In this document: in pieces, positions 36,319 to 49,500 of the stretch
Position numbering within the stretch: the stretch's first letter is position 1
How the letters are laid out: every line of letters starts with the position of its first letter
Assembly: GCF_003473485.1 (NCBI RefSeq)
Contig: NC_053042.1
Span: 31,478,762 to 31,542,761 of the forward strand
Length of the DNA stretch: 64,000 bases
Reading direction: 5' to 3'
DNA from: Medicago truncatula
Taxonomy: Eukaryota; Streptophyta; Magnoliopsida; Fabales; Fabaceae
The notes under the pieces: generated by a model
Seen by the model: the letters and a program-made list of their open reading frames with translations, nothing else
What the model was told of the DNA's origin: nothing
The model's database searches: none
Translations under genes and position numbers: made by a program

Positions 36319-38300
36319 ATATTATACTAAAAACAAAGAAAAAGAAACTAACTAATGGATAATGTGAGTGATGAATTGTCACTATGAGTGTGGCAAATGC
36401 AACCACTGCACCGGGACATATGAAACCGAAAAAGTCAAAACCTGTTCAGTGTACATTGACTACTTGAAGAAAGTGTTCTTAAAATGAACAACCCTTTTTG
36501 TCCATGCCCGTTATCAAAGCTCTCAGAATTAATATTGTCAAAGACGAGTTTTAGTATGGGCAAATTGACAAATATTTTCATATTAGATCAATTTTGTTTT
36601 ACTTGTTGTCACTTTGTATCCTGTATATTTATATTCTAATATATACCCCTCATTTTAAAATCATATCATTTAAACCCTATTATTTTTTTCACTTCCGTTT
36701 AAAAAAAATAATATTTTTTCTAAAGGAGAAAATATGCAATCCCAACCTCGAGAAAGTTTTCGTTGGGCACAAACCTAACACTTTAATTTTGGACACACAC
36801 ACAAAAGCAAGAAAAAGTTAATAGAAAATAAAATTATAATATATCAATTGATTTGATTAAATACTTTTTATTTAATTTTGTTAATTTTATGTGAGTATGT
36901 GTCCAAAATTGAGGTGTTGGATATGTGCCCAAGCAAGACTTGCTCTCCTAACCTCATTCTCAATAACCTGTTTGATATAAAAATATAGACCCAAATACCA
37001 TGAGCTAACATTTTCATGTTTCACTCTCATATTTCAACTTCTTATTCTTGAGATTTATTTTCTAACTTAATTGAAAACACGTTCTTTTGAAAATAAAAAA
37101 TATCACTTGGTTATTTCGTTTACATGAAAGTCACTTAGTTCATAAAAAGATTTTTTACCTTAATTTTTTTTATCAAGTATTTCTAAATAATAAAAAAATT
37201 AAATATTTATTTTGATAAAATAAAAATAAAAATTTGGTATAAGAAAATAAAACATTATTTTCTACATGTTCGAAATCTATAAAAATTAAGTGATTTACAA
37301 TTTAAAAAAATAGTCCATCAACTTTTTAATATTAAAATCTCATCCAAGTTCCTATCCATTTGAGAGTAATCCTATCCATTGACATAAGATGGAAAATATG
37401 CCAATTTCCCCATGCTAAACATTGCCATTGTTATTTGAATTGTATGGAACTCTATTTCACTGAGTGGCCCTGTCTGTCTGTCCCAGCAAACGAAAAATTA
37501 GAGACCACTTTCTCGATTAACGGAACAATGAGCGTGATTCCCTCATAACGGTGCTCAAGATTCACACTTGGACGCTCTCCATTTCAAGCTCTTGGACTCC
37601 CTGTTGTTAAAATAGAACACAGTAACATATCAGGACCGCATGATCTTAAATGTGTAGCCGATATTGTTTACAATGATTATATAATTGTGTTAATATATGA
37701 ATCGTTTGATCTATATTTAATGGCAGAGATGCAAAACAACGAGAAAACCATATGTCGTAATACAATAGAAAATCATGATCCCCATTTCGAGTGCTAGGGT
37801 CCAACTTAGCAATCAAAATCCTTTGACTGCATGCAATCGCGCTTATCTCAATAATCTAGTCAAAATCAAACGGTACATATTTTAAGTTTGTTGACATATG
37901 CGTGATTGCATGCAGTCGAAGGGTTGTGAACGCTAGCCCTTTTGAAGATAGTAAAATTCTTGACTAATATGTGTGAGTGTATACAGTCAAAGGGTTGTGA
38001 GCGTCTACAAATGTGAGTTTCTAATCCCTCCCTTCACTTCACACTTTTTTATTTCATCTTAAGTAATCATGTACATTTTTCAACACACCACCAATGTTAT
38101 ATCTTTTTATGGTTAATTCTTTGCAAAAGATGGAGATACGTGAATCTCTTAAGATTTCAAAGAATAGGGGAATATAAATAAACAAGAGAAGTTTCAATAA
38201 GAAATCACAACTCTTGTCAATTTGGAAACATGTATGACTGCTATGCACATCTCACACTTTCTTGGAAGTTTGCGGCACCATCAACCTATCAGGCGTATCT
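36319..38300. other. Intergenic with two small MITEs
   Basis: 36,765-36,930 has inverted arms GGGCACAAACCTAACACTTT / gaggtgttggatatgtgccc. 37,793-37,940 has inverted arms cctttgactgcatgcaatcg / gattgcatgcagtcgaaggg. No gene was recognised elsewhere in the stretch. Confidence 0.5.
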
Positions 38301-38309
38301 GAATCACAT

Positions 38310-38702
38310 AAGCGGTTCTAATTGTTCGTATACTCGTTAAGTAGATGCACAAAAGATTGGTTGAATGCACTTCCAAGTGACACCATCGTTACTTGGGATG
38401 AACTAAAGAGGCAATTCCTTGATTGTTTCTTTCAAACAATGAAATACTTGGAGACGAAAAAAGAGATTACTAGTTCAAAATAGCAAGATCAGGAGACATT
38501 ATATGATGTCTGAGAACTGTTCAAACTACTTCTTAAAAGGTGTCTAGGTCACAAATTCAATGAGATGGATACAACGCAAACATTTACCACCCACTCAAAA
38601 GCTCAGACACACATGTTTCTAGATGCGTGTGCATGAGGTATAATGAAAATCAAGATGGATAAAGAAGTGCGAGAACTAATTAAAAACATGTCCTTGCTCT
38701 AA
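38310..38702 (+). pseudogene. Ty3/gypsy gag fragment (Athila-like)
   Basis: The frame reads KDWLNALPSDTIVTWDELKR, then FLDCFF, KKEI, and later ELFKLLLKRC. This is the conserved order of the plant retrotransposon gag domain (Retrotrans_gag), in which a W..LP...ITTW..L..FL motif is followed by a QxxxE..YE...R stretch. Three in-frame stops interrupt it before the final TAA, one at the usual Trp (DV-stop-ELF). No pol or LTR was found nearby, so it is a relic. Confidence 0.75.
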
Positions 38703-38744
38703 TCAAGATGCATTAGAGATTACACAACCTTCATCCATCTACAA

Positions 38745-39702
38745 CATGCTTTGGGCTTCATCTTTATTGAGTTTTTCTCTAATCCAGGTGCTTTGAGTTG
38801 GCTTAAGAAAGGTCTCACTTCTCATACTGCGGATGATTCGCCGCAGGCGTGGTGGTCTTGGAGAAACAAGAATTCCAGCTATTTCTTTAATACTTTGATC
38901 TCTACATACCATCTTGTCGTGGAAGCCTGCAACTTGTCTGCCACTCTGACATCTTGCTTCTCGAGCTCCCGACCTTAAGGCTCGAGGAAAGATGTGCGTG
39001 GTAGAACTTGTCAAATCAAACTTGCACCATTTTTAATGTCAATATCTTTTGTTTCGGTAATCCCAGATTTGGAGGCTTACTTCGTCCAGTGGCGGAGCCA
39101 GGAATTTTATAGAGCCTGAGCAAAAAATTTATCGCAAAACGTTACTTCCTGCGAATAATTTCACATTTCCTGCAGATAATTTCACATTTCCTACGGATAT
39201 ATCTTTCCTGGGGAACCTAAATCCTTGGCAAAATCTGCAGGAAATGTGTTTCCTGCGGAATTTACACAAAAATCCGCAGGAAAAGCTAAAAATTCTAGTA
39301 ATGGTTTGGCTTGCTACAAAGAAAGTTGGAGCCGAGCCTGGGCGCTAGCCCAGGCTAGCTGGGGGGTGGCTCCGCCCCTGCTTCGTCGCAGACTCAGTGT
39401 TAGATTTCAGATTTTTCAGGATACATTATAGGCACGTTTATCATCCTCCTTGATGAGCTTCATGCTATTCATTGTGGGTGGTTATTTCTAAAAGATGAAG
39501 TTTCAAGAAGTTATATGCTACACGAATTCCCTCCACTGTGTAGCCTAATGCTTACCTTGAAGTTTGTAGTTCACACCTCTCTTCGGACATACTTATCTGA
39601 CCTCCTTGTTGCAGACTCTACAACATCCTGATTTCATAGACTTTAGTCGTTTCTTGTGTTTTTTCCTTTGTTTCTCTTAGCCATGTAAAAAAAAAAACAC
39701 CA
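38745..39702 (+). pseudogene. LINE 3' fragment with RNase H and poly(A)
   Basis: The first part reads ALSWLKKGLTSHT and WWSWRNKNSSYFFN, the W..WR.RN..F motif found between the LINE zinc-binding region and RNase H. The second part reads LDELHAIHCGW and DLLVADS, RNase H-like. The copy ends with an A-run (39,688-39,699). It is split by a hAT-like insertion at 39,087-39,380 and has frame changes, so it is inactive. Confidence 0.65.
39087..39380. mobile_element. hAT-like non-autonomous element
   Basis: The ends CAGTGGCGGAGCCAGG and GGTGGCTCCGCCCCTG are inverted. The flank cttcgtc is repeated (39,080-39,086 and 39,381-39,387); seven bases match of the eight expected for hAT. The interior repeats a tttcctgcgga / tccgcaggaaa word several times. 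Confidence 0.7.
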
Positions 39703-40400
39703 TTTTATCAAATCGGGCAAATAACAAATAATCACTATCCATGTCCTTGAATATCTATGGACATTCCTAATTTTGACTATTAGTTATACAAGTGGTGCTA
39801 AGTAATTCCCTAAAAATATTTGTTAAAGATTCAAAAAATGAAACAATCATAAGTTTTAGTTCAAATACCATTTGTAGTTCTTTATGTTAGATGTTTAATA
39901 TTAAATAGGGATGTCCAAATTCACGCTCTTAAAACTAGGGTTCATATTGTATTTTTCAATCTTGATTTGATATAAAATTGATTGGTTATTTGCTTTATAA
40001 TATTGTTCATGAAAAAATTAATCTATAAAATTAGGTTCGAATTAAAAAAAAGTGTGTATGTAATCATATTTGATGTCATAAATACTATTAGACTTATCAT
40101 ATCAATGTTAAGTGATTAATAAACACTTTTTAATGAAGTTGATTGAAAAAATGAGTAACAATATAAATATTATATGATTTAAAGCACCAATTTATAACAA
40201 AAAAAAACTTAAATGATTAACTTGTTATAAAATATCATACTTAAAAAGATCCGCGAAAGGTATTTGACCTAAATTTTATGTAGAAAAAATTGTATTTGAA
40301 TGTTTCAATGTGTAGAATCCACAATTTTCAATATAAAATTTTCACTTTGAACTTCTTGACAATTGTTTTAGGACATATACAAGTATTAATCCTTTTTTAA
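39703..40400. other. Intergenic, no gene seen
   Basis: AT-rich, low-complexity sequence without exons or clear repeats. Confidence 0.4.
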
Positions 40401-41408
40401 AGGGGAATGTTAACGAGTGTCTCCAGAGCACTCTTTAAGCATCCAAAGTGGTAAGATTTTATAAAGAGCGAATAGGCAAAAAAAAAAAAAAACCTGAAAT
40501 TGTACCTTTCGTCAAAAATCCCCCAATTTTTAAGAAACTTCAAAAACCCCCTGAAATTGTCAAACGTTAGTCGATTACCCCCATTCGTTTGTTTTGGCTG
40601 TTAAATGACTTTTTTTTTTTTTTTTTTTTGCTTTCTTCATCTTCTTCCTTCCACTTTTTTCATCATCTTGATCAATATTCATAAAAACATCCAGAAAAAT
40701 TTAAGAAACAATAACCATTAACAACATCATCATCATCCCATTACTATACATCCAGAAATAATTATAAATGTGCTAATTTAAAGAACTGATTATGCTATTT
40801 CAACAACTATAGATTTAAAGAACTATGAGAAATAGCATGATTTAAAGAACTAATTAGTGAACATGTCCCTTGCAGAACTGAAGCTAATTTAAAGAACTAA
40901 TTAGTGAAAATGTCCCTTGCATTCAATTTAATATTTTGAGAAAGCTTTCTATGAGAACTATGAGAAAACAACTTTAGATTTATAGCTTTAACTTAGGTGG
41001 TGTTATTGTTGTTGATGGTGGAGGTGTAGTAATGAGATGATGATGATGTTGTTAATGGTTGTTGTTTCTTAATTTTTTTTTCTTGATTTTTTATGAATAT
41101 TGATGAAGATGATGAAAAAAGTGGAAGGAAGAAGATTAAGAAAAGAAAAAAAAATCATTTAACAGCCATAACAAATGGAGGGGGTAATTGACTAACGTTT
41201 AACAATTTCAGGAGTTTTTTGAAGTTTCTTAAAAGTATGGGGATTTTTTAACGAAAGTTACAATTTCAAGGTTTTTTTTGCCTATTCACTCATTTTATAA
41301 AAGTTCATTGGTTGCATTGGAAATTGAAGTTTTAATTTTTTTTAAAGAATAATTTATTCATTAAAAATACTTAAAGAGTGTCTTAAATGTACTCTTTAAC
41401 AAGACTAT
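40401..41408. repeat. Outer MITE, split by inner element
   Basis: The left arm aatgttaacgagtgtctcc...gcactctttaag is mirrored by the right arm cttaaagagtgtctt...actctttaacaag. A related element with ends atgttaaccagtgtccc lies in the pectate lyase intron. The inner element at 40,466-41,291 inserted into it. Confidence 0.6.
40466..41291. mobile_element. Mutator-like foldback MITE
   Basis: The ends GAGCGAATAGGC and GCCTATTCACTC are inverted and the arms run about 400 bp each, so nearly the whole element folds back. A perfect 10-bp target duplication attttataaa flanks it (40,456-40,465 and 41,292-41,301). Confidence 0.9.
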
Positions 41409-42705
41409 TTTCTGAATCATGTATATATATATATATATCTACTCTACTCTACTATATATATATAAAAACAAATAACTACCAATAATATTTTACTGCCCCT
41501 GCTCTAAATTCTTTTACTGCCCATTTTTACAGCTACTTAAGGGCAATACAGCCATTTCATTGTTCTCTGATGCCTTAAAATCACTCCAATTTAATTTTGC
41601 CAATTTCTTCCCATCTTATCCTTTATTATAACTACCGTATACTTTTCAATGAGGGATAAACCCGAATTTTTATATCTATTTGATTGTTTAACATTTTATT
41701 TGAACACAAATAACTTGAACTTCCACTTTTGCCACTCTAATAGATGTAGTAAATAGTTCCAAGCAGAGGATAAATATGTCAAAATAGTCAAGGTTATCAA
41801 CTTTTCATACTACATCCAATGTTACATACTTTTAACCACCACTGTTCTCCCATGCATGCTATTATCCGCTAGGCTATAGACGTTATTGAGTTGCTATACA
41901 CTACCTTACGGCAACAAAATTTAGGAATCACAAAATCTAGCTTTGAAGATAAGGAGTCTCTCTCTCTCTTGCCCAACCATCTCAATTTTGATCTCTCTAA
42001 CAAGGTTTGAATCACTTAAACTCGGTTCTTGCATGTTAAATAATCATTTAGCTCTGATGTGGTTTGATGTAATCTCATTTTTCTTTAAAAAAAAAATTGT
42101 TGTTTTCTTTAAAGTTCATCAAAAATCTTGAAATAAGTTGTGAAATTTGTTATTGTAGTTGAAGTTCTATGTTTTTTTTTTAAGAAAGATGAAGTTCTAT
42201 GTTTTTTTTTTTAAGAAAGATGAAGTTCTTTGATAACAACATTGTTTTTTTTTCTTAACATTGTTGATTCAATTTCTATTTTTATTTATATTTATTTTGT
42301 TCTTAATCGTTTATGCTCATGTTTTTTGTTCTTTCACTTAAAGGTCCTTTTTTTTTTATTTTATTGAAATCCAATATCAAAAACGTGTTTTTACTTTCAA
42401 TTTTTTTGTTGATTTTAGTTGTGATAAGTTTAAAATCACTTAAAATAAGTGATTTTGTTGCATCTGTAATACTCAGAAATCCATTTTCGTGGTTTTAAGT
42501 TTTGATGTGTTTATAATCACTTATAGAGTTCACTTAAAGGACGTGTTACAAGCTTTATTAACACTAAACAATCACTTGATGTTTGATGTGTTTAAGATAC
42601 CTAAAAGCATGTGTTTTTCTTCATTTCATTGTTTTAATTTTTGATGTGTTTAAGATAGCTAAAAGCATGTGTTTTTCTTGGATCTGTTATGCTGTTTGTA
42701 TTAGG

Positions 42706-45183
42706 ATGGAAGATCATATTGAAGTTGCTCGTCCTTTTGATGATATCAAAGATATTGATGATTCAAAAGACATCTGGACTCTGCCAGTTAGAATCGTTGA
42801 TGTTTGGCCTGTCATCAGTAAATTTAAGAGTGAACATATTGAGATGGTCATCATGGATGCTCAGGTATTATATTTATGATACATTTGTTAACATTATATA
42901 CATTTGTTATCATGGATCGTTGATGTTTTCACTGATTTAAATTGCAGAGTGGTAGGATTCAGGTGACTGTCCCTAAGGAATTTGTGGCAGAGTTTAAGCA
43001 GATTCTGTACTTGAATAACACTCTTGAAATGGAAAACTTTAAGGTTTGCAAAAATGAAATTGTTGTGAAGGCAACTCCTCATCCATATCGGCTAATTGTC
43101 ACCGGAGCTACTGTCATTACACCAGAAGATTTTCCTGCAATTCCTTTGGCAGGGTTCTGTTTTAAGGATTTTGAAGATGTTCTTGCTGGGAAGTACAGAC
43201 CAGATCTAATAGTGGGTTAGTATATCATTTAAAACATATATATCAATTTCTATTTTTAGACGTATTAATGTTTTCATTTAAACTGAAATACCATTTAGAT
43301 GCAATTGGTGCCTTTCAAGAGGTGACCAATACAAACAGGAGCTCAGGAAGGCTCAAATCAATCACATTTCTTCTCAGAGATGCTAGGTATGATATCCATA
43401 AACCAAAATCGGATGTAGTATCATTATGTTTCTTTGTATTATTAAATGTATTTATGTTAGTATTGTTTCTTTCGTAAATGTAGTGGGAAAATGCTCCATT
43501 GTTGTCTTTAGGATGATTATGCAAAGCAGTTTTCTGATGCTTTGGCCAGCTACAATGGTCATGATCTAATCTGCATCATTATCAAGCATTGTAGGATTAA
43601 ACCTGCACAAGGTTTATATATTTTCCTATCACATAATGCTTACAAAATTTTCCTTAATACTATCACCAATAATTTAACTTTGATATATGTGTTAGGTAAT
43701 TATCCTGTTTGCTTCACTAATGCTTAGGATGGCACTCAACTTCTCTTCAATCTTGTTTGTCCTGAAGTTGCTAAATTCAAAGAATTGTTAGTTGTTTCTT
43801 ACTAAATCACTATTATTTTTTCTACATTATATTTTGTTTTACATATATTAACATAGTACTTTGAATGCAGATTGAAACTTCTTCCAGTTGATGATGTTGA
43901 TATGAGTCAGAATGCATCTCAGTTTAGTCAAGGATCTCAGTTATCAACTCCAACTGATATAATGTCAAAGGCTACTTTTCTCAGTCTCTCTGAGATTAAT
44001 GACATTACAAATGTCTTGCTCCATCAACAATCTCATTTAAATATACTTCTTAATTATGTCATAAAGTGATGTTAACTTAATTATAACTTATTCATTGTTT
44101 CAGGAGATAATATGTGTTACTGTTGCTGAGATAACGAAACCGAATGCCACTAGATATGGATGGACTTATGATGGGTGTAAGGAATGTACCAAAGTTGTCA
44201 AGATGGATGATGGACAGTTGAAATGTAAAAATGCTCATGTTAATCAGAAGCCTGTTCCGAGGTAATCTTTCTTAACTATATTAATATAACAGAACTTCTG
44301 TTAAAAACATATTACAATCAATTTATATTATGATATAGGTACAAAGTTGAGGTTCAGGTTGAACATAAGGGAAGTAAGGCAAGATTTCTGTTCTGGGACG
44401 AGCTAACCGTGTCCATTTTAGGAATATCTGCTACAGACTTGAGGGAGCAGATGATTCAGGTATGTTGATTAATCATTATTATAAGTTATATTAGTGAATT
44501 CTATCTACGATAAGAGTATCTAATATCTGTTAGTTTTTCAATTTCTGTATGGAAGGCTGGCCATACCAATCCAAAGACCTACCCTAAGCTCCTTGACAAA
44601 CTGGTATTCAAGAAGAAGAAGGTTTTCAAGGTTAAAGCTCACCCTGGCTCAAATCCATGCTCTATTATACAGTTCAGTGAAAGTGAACAGTTGTTGGGTA
44701 ATCTTGAGAAGCAATTTGGATTGGAGGAGGTAATAAGAATGTCATTCTAAATATCTTATCGTATTATTCAATAAATGTCATATATGTTAACTAATCTCAG
44801 TTTTTTTTATATAGGAGAGTCAAATTAAGAATGTTGCTGGAGAAGCAGTCCTTGCATTAGAAGCTGTTTCAGAAACCAAAGACCTATCACTCATTCCATC
44901 TGTATGTATTTATTGGCAAACTTTAACCTGAGATTATCAAAATTAAATTATTGACAGTAGCTTAAAATACTAACTTTTTGCAACAACTTTATAGCTTTCT
45001 CTATGTGGTGAAAATGAACCAAGTTTTGCTATGTCCACACCTCCTGCCAAAAGATTGTCTCAAGATGAATCTGATTCTGCTACAAAGCTTGGTGCTGAAG
45101 ATATTCAGCCAACCCAACTTTCATCCACTAAGTTTGCCAACAACCGAAAGTATCCAAAGACACCTAAGCTTGAGAAGAAGTAG
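42706..45183 (+). pseudogene. Helitron RPA1-like single-strand binding protein
   Basis: The reading uses exons at 42,706-42,864, 42,948-43,215, 43,299-43,386, 43,484-43,611, from 43,696, from about 43,871, 44,104-44,261, 44,339-44,460, 44,556-44,729, 44,815-44,901 and 44,995-45,183. The product resembles the RPA 70-kDa subunit. OB-fold regions include GRLKSITFLLRDA and DYAKQFSDALASYNGHDLIC. The C-terminal zinc-ribbon region follows (GCKECTKVV...GQLKCKNAH), and the acidic/basic tail ends PKLEKK. Plant Helitrons often carry such a gene, thought to help strand transfer. In the reading frame used, TAG stops occur at 43,509-43,511 (where a conserved Trp is expected before the aspartate-tyrosine) and 43,725-43,727. 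Alternative splicing to avoid them was tried for the second and shifts the frame. Exon limits around 43,750-44,060 are uncertain. Confidence 0.8.
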
Positions 45184-46560
45184 GTCTTACCAGGAACATC
45201 TTTTGAAGGACAATATCTATGTTAAATATGTAGAATGCTTAACCTATTTTGTGTCTAACCAACAATGACTATTTTGTTGTGAATCAGAGTACAAGCCATG
45301 GCTAACTCTTGATGCACAATCTAAAGCATCTATTATTTGTTGTTTATGTTTGTCATGTGATTGTAGTTGTTTATGGGCCTACCAGTTATGATGAACCACT
45401 TTCTCATGAACAAATGAAATATATGTTAATCCTTTCATTACTATGCATAATCATTCGAGCAATTTCTAGAGACGGAATATTTTGCAATCACCAACTGAGA
45501 TGTGATCACAAACATAGGATAATCAAACTTATATGATGGAATTTAGCTTAATTATTAACATGACACCAATCAACGAATTCAGTTTTATACATCAATGTAT
45601 TTTAGGTTATTCATATTTATCAAATACAGATTAGTTCAAATAATTAGCAGAATTTTCTTAAATAATTTTCTATTTAATATAATGCAAGTATCCATCAAAT
45701 TGATCTACATAAAGAGATTACATCGAACATTTATAGCATAGCTTCAGTCAATGTATATAACTTGCATTGTAATTCAAACTACTCCTGATCAATTTCCTAA
45801 ACAATTTTCTTGACAGACCTTTAGCAGCCTATATACTATGCTTCAGTAGTCACAAACAAGATTACACACTGTATGGCTGGTGAGTTCATCAAAACCAATC
45901 TATATATTATATTATATTATCAAAGTGTTTTGTTTAGTTAAATAGATATTGCTTGCAAGCTGTTTATCGTAAACCGTGATGACTAACCTGATAAGATGTT
46001 TTTAGCTAAGAGTTGTAACAAGTACTTGAGTATACCTAAAAATATAATGTTAAAATACACTACATTTCTACAAAAGACTATTAGCTATTACCATAGAGTA
46101 TGGGCTACGAATAGTGTTTAGCAACTTCTTAGGTTACTGTTGTTAAGAGTACTTGAGTAGAACTAAAATATCATGTTAAAATACACTATATTTCTACAAT
46201 ATACTATTAGCTATTAGCATAGGGTATGGGCTATGAATAGTGATTAGCAACATCTATGTTCAGGCGTATAATTAAATATTATTACTACTCATAATTTATG
46301 ATTTTTTTTCCAAACATAATGGCAAATTTCAAAACGGAGGGAAACAATGGAATGACAATTCAAATTTTCAAATTAACTTTTGTACTTTCTTTAATCATAT
46401 CCTTACATTAATAGAAATTTTGTGAACTTCACACAAAATATTCTGATTCAATGTCTTCATCTTCCCAACACTAATTTATTTTCCACAGTTAAGTAGTTAT
46501 TACAAATGGATGTGAACAAGAAGAAGGAAAATGCTTCTATTGCAAGGTTGAAAAGAAGAT
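45184..46560. other. Helitron intergenic spacer
   Basis: No gene was seen. The 46,013-46,255 interval contains a tandem duplication. An ATG at 46,506 opens a 37-codon frame in another phase that overlaps the RepHel start, which suggests either an upstream ORF or a frameshift at the A-rich run near 46,587. Confidence 0.45.
46013..46255. repeat. Tandem duplication of about 125 bp
   Basis: The text gtacttgagta...atgttaaaatacacta...ttagctatta...gtatgggcta...aatagtg...agcaac occurs twice, at about 46,020-46,130 and 46,150-46,248, with scattered differences. Confidence 0.75.
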
Positions 46561-49500
46561 ATGTCCTTAAATCTAAGAGGTCAAAAAAAACAAAAAATCT
46601 ATACTCAAGGTCCATCTAATCCTTTAGGGGATATCACTAACATATCAGTTAAACTCAGCATTAGTAGATTACAAAACATAAACAATGTTAGAACTTCTGA
46701 GTTTAATGCTTTCACATCCCCTGCTTATACACCAAGATTTACTTTTCCCATCAATACCCCCACTTTGCCTCATCACAAGTCCACAACAGGTTCCACAAAA
46801 ACATCCCATTTTCCCATTAGTAGTCCTACTTTGCGTGAAGCTGGATCATCTAAGAATAATGTTCACGCAAAATTAACAACTGTTAGGTCAGCAAAATACA
46901 ATTTCAGCATCAATACTCCTAATTTACCTGAAGATGGATTATCTAATATGAAGATGAAGGAAAATGTTGCACCAGTTGTGTCACCACCACACAGTTTTCC
47001 CATCAATGCTCCTACTTTGCCTCATCTTCGATCATCTGGAAATAAGATGAAAGAAAACTTCACACCTCTTAGGGGACCAACATACCATTTTCCAATAAAT
47101 ACTCCTATTTTTACTCATCTTGGTTCATCTCAACAGAAGATGAACCAAAACTTGACACCTGTAAAGTCACCTACTTACAATTTCCCAATCAATACTCCAA
47201 CTATGCCTCAACCTCAATCATCTCAACAAAAGGAAAAGGATAAGATTACACCAACAAATTCTACACCTAATTTTATGCCCAACTGCACTCAGCCAACCTC
47301 CTCATATCAGGTTAAGTCCTCAACGAGGAGAAGACCTAATTTTAATCAAATGGGAGTGAATCTAATGGATAGATTTACTGCAAACACACCTGATGTGCCT
47401 TCTTCATCAACGCCTAATGTTGAGATTAATGACTCCAGCAATGGAATGCAGATTGATGATGATACCAGTTCTATAGATAGTGAAGAATTACAGGCATACA
47501 TTCCTACACAAGATAGTGATGAAAGTGATACATCTGATACCGACCTTGAGGATCAAGAAAGCCCATTTAATGATATGAGGCTAAATGGAACTTCTCAAGT
47601 AGGTCATGGAGGTATGTTAAATCAATGATAACTAAAATATATAAACCTTTATCTATTTTAATGTTCAAATACCTTATTAAAATTACATGCATTTGACCAC
47701 TATCTCATGTATTTATATAACAGCTTCACAAGTTCGTAACATATGTCTCAATGTTAAGGTTAAGTCCTTCTATTATACCTGAGTTTATTTGTATACCTTA
47801 TTTCAGAATATTCTGATATTGGAGATCCATCAATCGAATGTCAAAAATGTGGAGCATGCATGTGGTATCAAGAGCGTAAAAACAAATCAAGGAATAGTGC
47901 TCAACCAAAATATAACATGTGTTGCAGCAATGGTAATGTTCAAATTCCATTTTTGCCACAGCCTCCGCCATTGCTGCAACATTTAATGTTTGATCACTCA
48001 GCCACTGAGTCAAAAAAATTTCAGGATAACATACGACTATACAATAGCATGTTTGCATTTAGTTCACCTGGCTTTAAAGTTGATAAGGGAATTAAAGCAG
48101 GAAGAGGTCCTCCTACTATAAGAATTCAAGGTCAAGCATGCCACAGGATTGGAAGTATGATTCCATTACCCGGAAAACGTCCAAAGTTTGCGCAACTATA
48201 TATATATGACACAGACAATGAATTAAAAAATAGAATCCAAGGTCTCAGGTAAGGCAGTTTCCTTATTTGTTATAATATTGGTTTTTAATTGTGACGGCTT
48301 AAAACTAAACATACATTTTGTATTATTAATTCAGTAATCCGAAGTCGGTGAACATTGAGACAGCTGCCAGACTACAACAAATGTTGGATGAAAAGAACTG
48401 CCATGCCAAGTCTTTTAGAAAGGCACGTGATCGACTGAGGAACAACAATGTCCAAGATTTTAAACTAAAGCTCATTTCTGATAGGACAACTGATGGAAGG
48501 GTTTATAATCAACCTACTGTATCCGAAGTGGCAACGCTGATAGTCGGTGATGTCGACTCAGCATCAAAAAGGGATATCATAATGGAAAGGCAAAGTGGTC
48601 AGCTAGAAAGAATTGATGAATTTCACCCAGCATATCTTGCATATCAATATCCTCTACTGTTCCCTTATGGTGAGGATGGTTATAGGGATGATGTTTTACA
48701 CAGAAATGCTGTCGATGGTTGTACCCGGAAAAGAGAAAAACTGACAATCAGAGAATGGTTATCATTCAGACTACAAGCAAGGAGAATGGAAGCTATGACA
48801 ATTTTGTGTGCAAGAAGACTATTTCAACAGTTTTTGGTTGATGGTTTTACAATGATGGAAGCTGATAGGTTGAAATGGTTGAGGAGGAATCAGTCCAAAT
48901 TGAGGGTTGGAAAGTACAAAAACTTGAATCAAACACCATCAGATGGAGATGACCAGTCTGGAAAACAAGGTAAGAGGGTTGTTTTACCATCAAGCTATGT
49001 TGGAGGCCGTAGATATATGGATCAACTATATTTCGATGGTATGGCCATTTCAAGTTCAGTGGGATTTCCAAATTTATTTATAACATTTACTTGCAATCCA
49101 AACTGGCCTGAAATTCAAAGAGTTGTTGGACCTCTACATCTAAAAGCACATGACCGTCCAGATATAGTAGCAAGAGTTTTCAAAATCAAATTTGACGAAC
49201 TTTTGAATGATTTAACTAAAAATCATATCCTTGGCAGAGTAGTTGCATGTAAGTATTTATAATCAAATTTGCAACAGTTTGCTTCATAATTTATTACTGA
49301 TTTTTTATCTATTATCATAACAGATTTGTATACTATTGAGTTCCAAAAGCGAGGGTTGCCACATGCACATTTACTGTTGTTTTTACACCCTTCAAGCAAA
49401 TATCCTACTCCAGAGCACATTAACAAGATTATATCTGCTGAGATACCAAGTCCAGTTCACCAGAAAGAGCTATACAAGTTGGTTGGCACTCACATGATGC

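Noticed and set aside
43696..43800. Alternative acceptor at 43,727 to avoid the second RPA stop
   Set aside because: Using it puts the following conserved DGTQLLFN segment out of frame.
47724..47758. Possible mini-exon in RepHel
   Set aside because: It has acceptable splice signals, but including it shifts the downstream zinc-finger frame. Direct joining of 47,611 to 47,807 keeps the frame.
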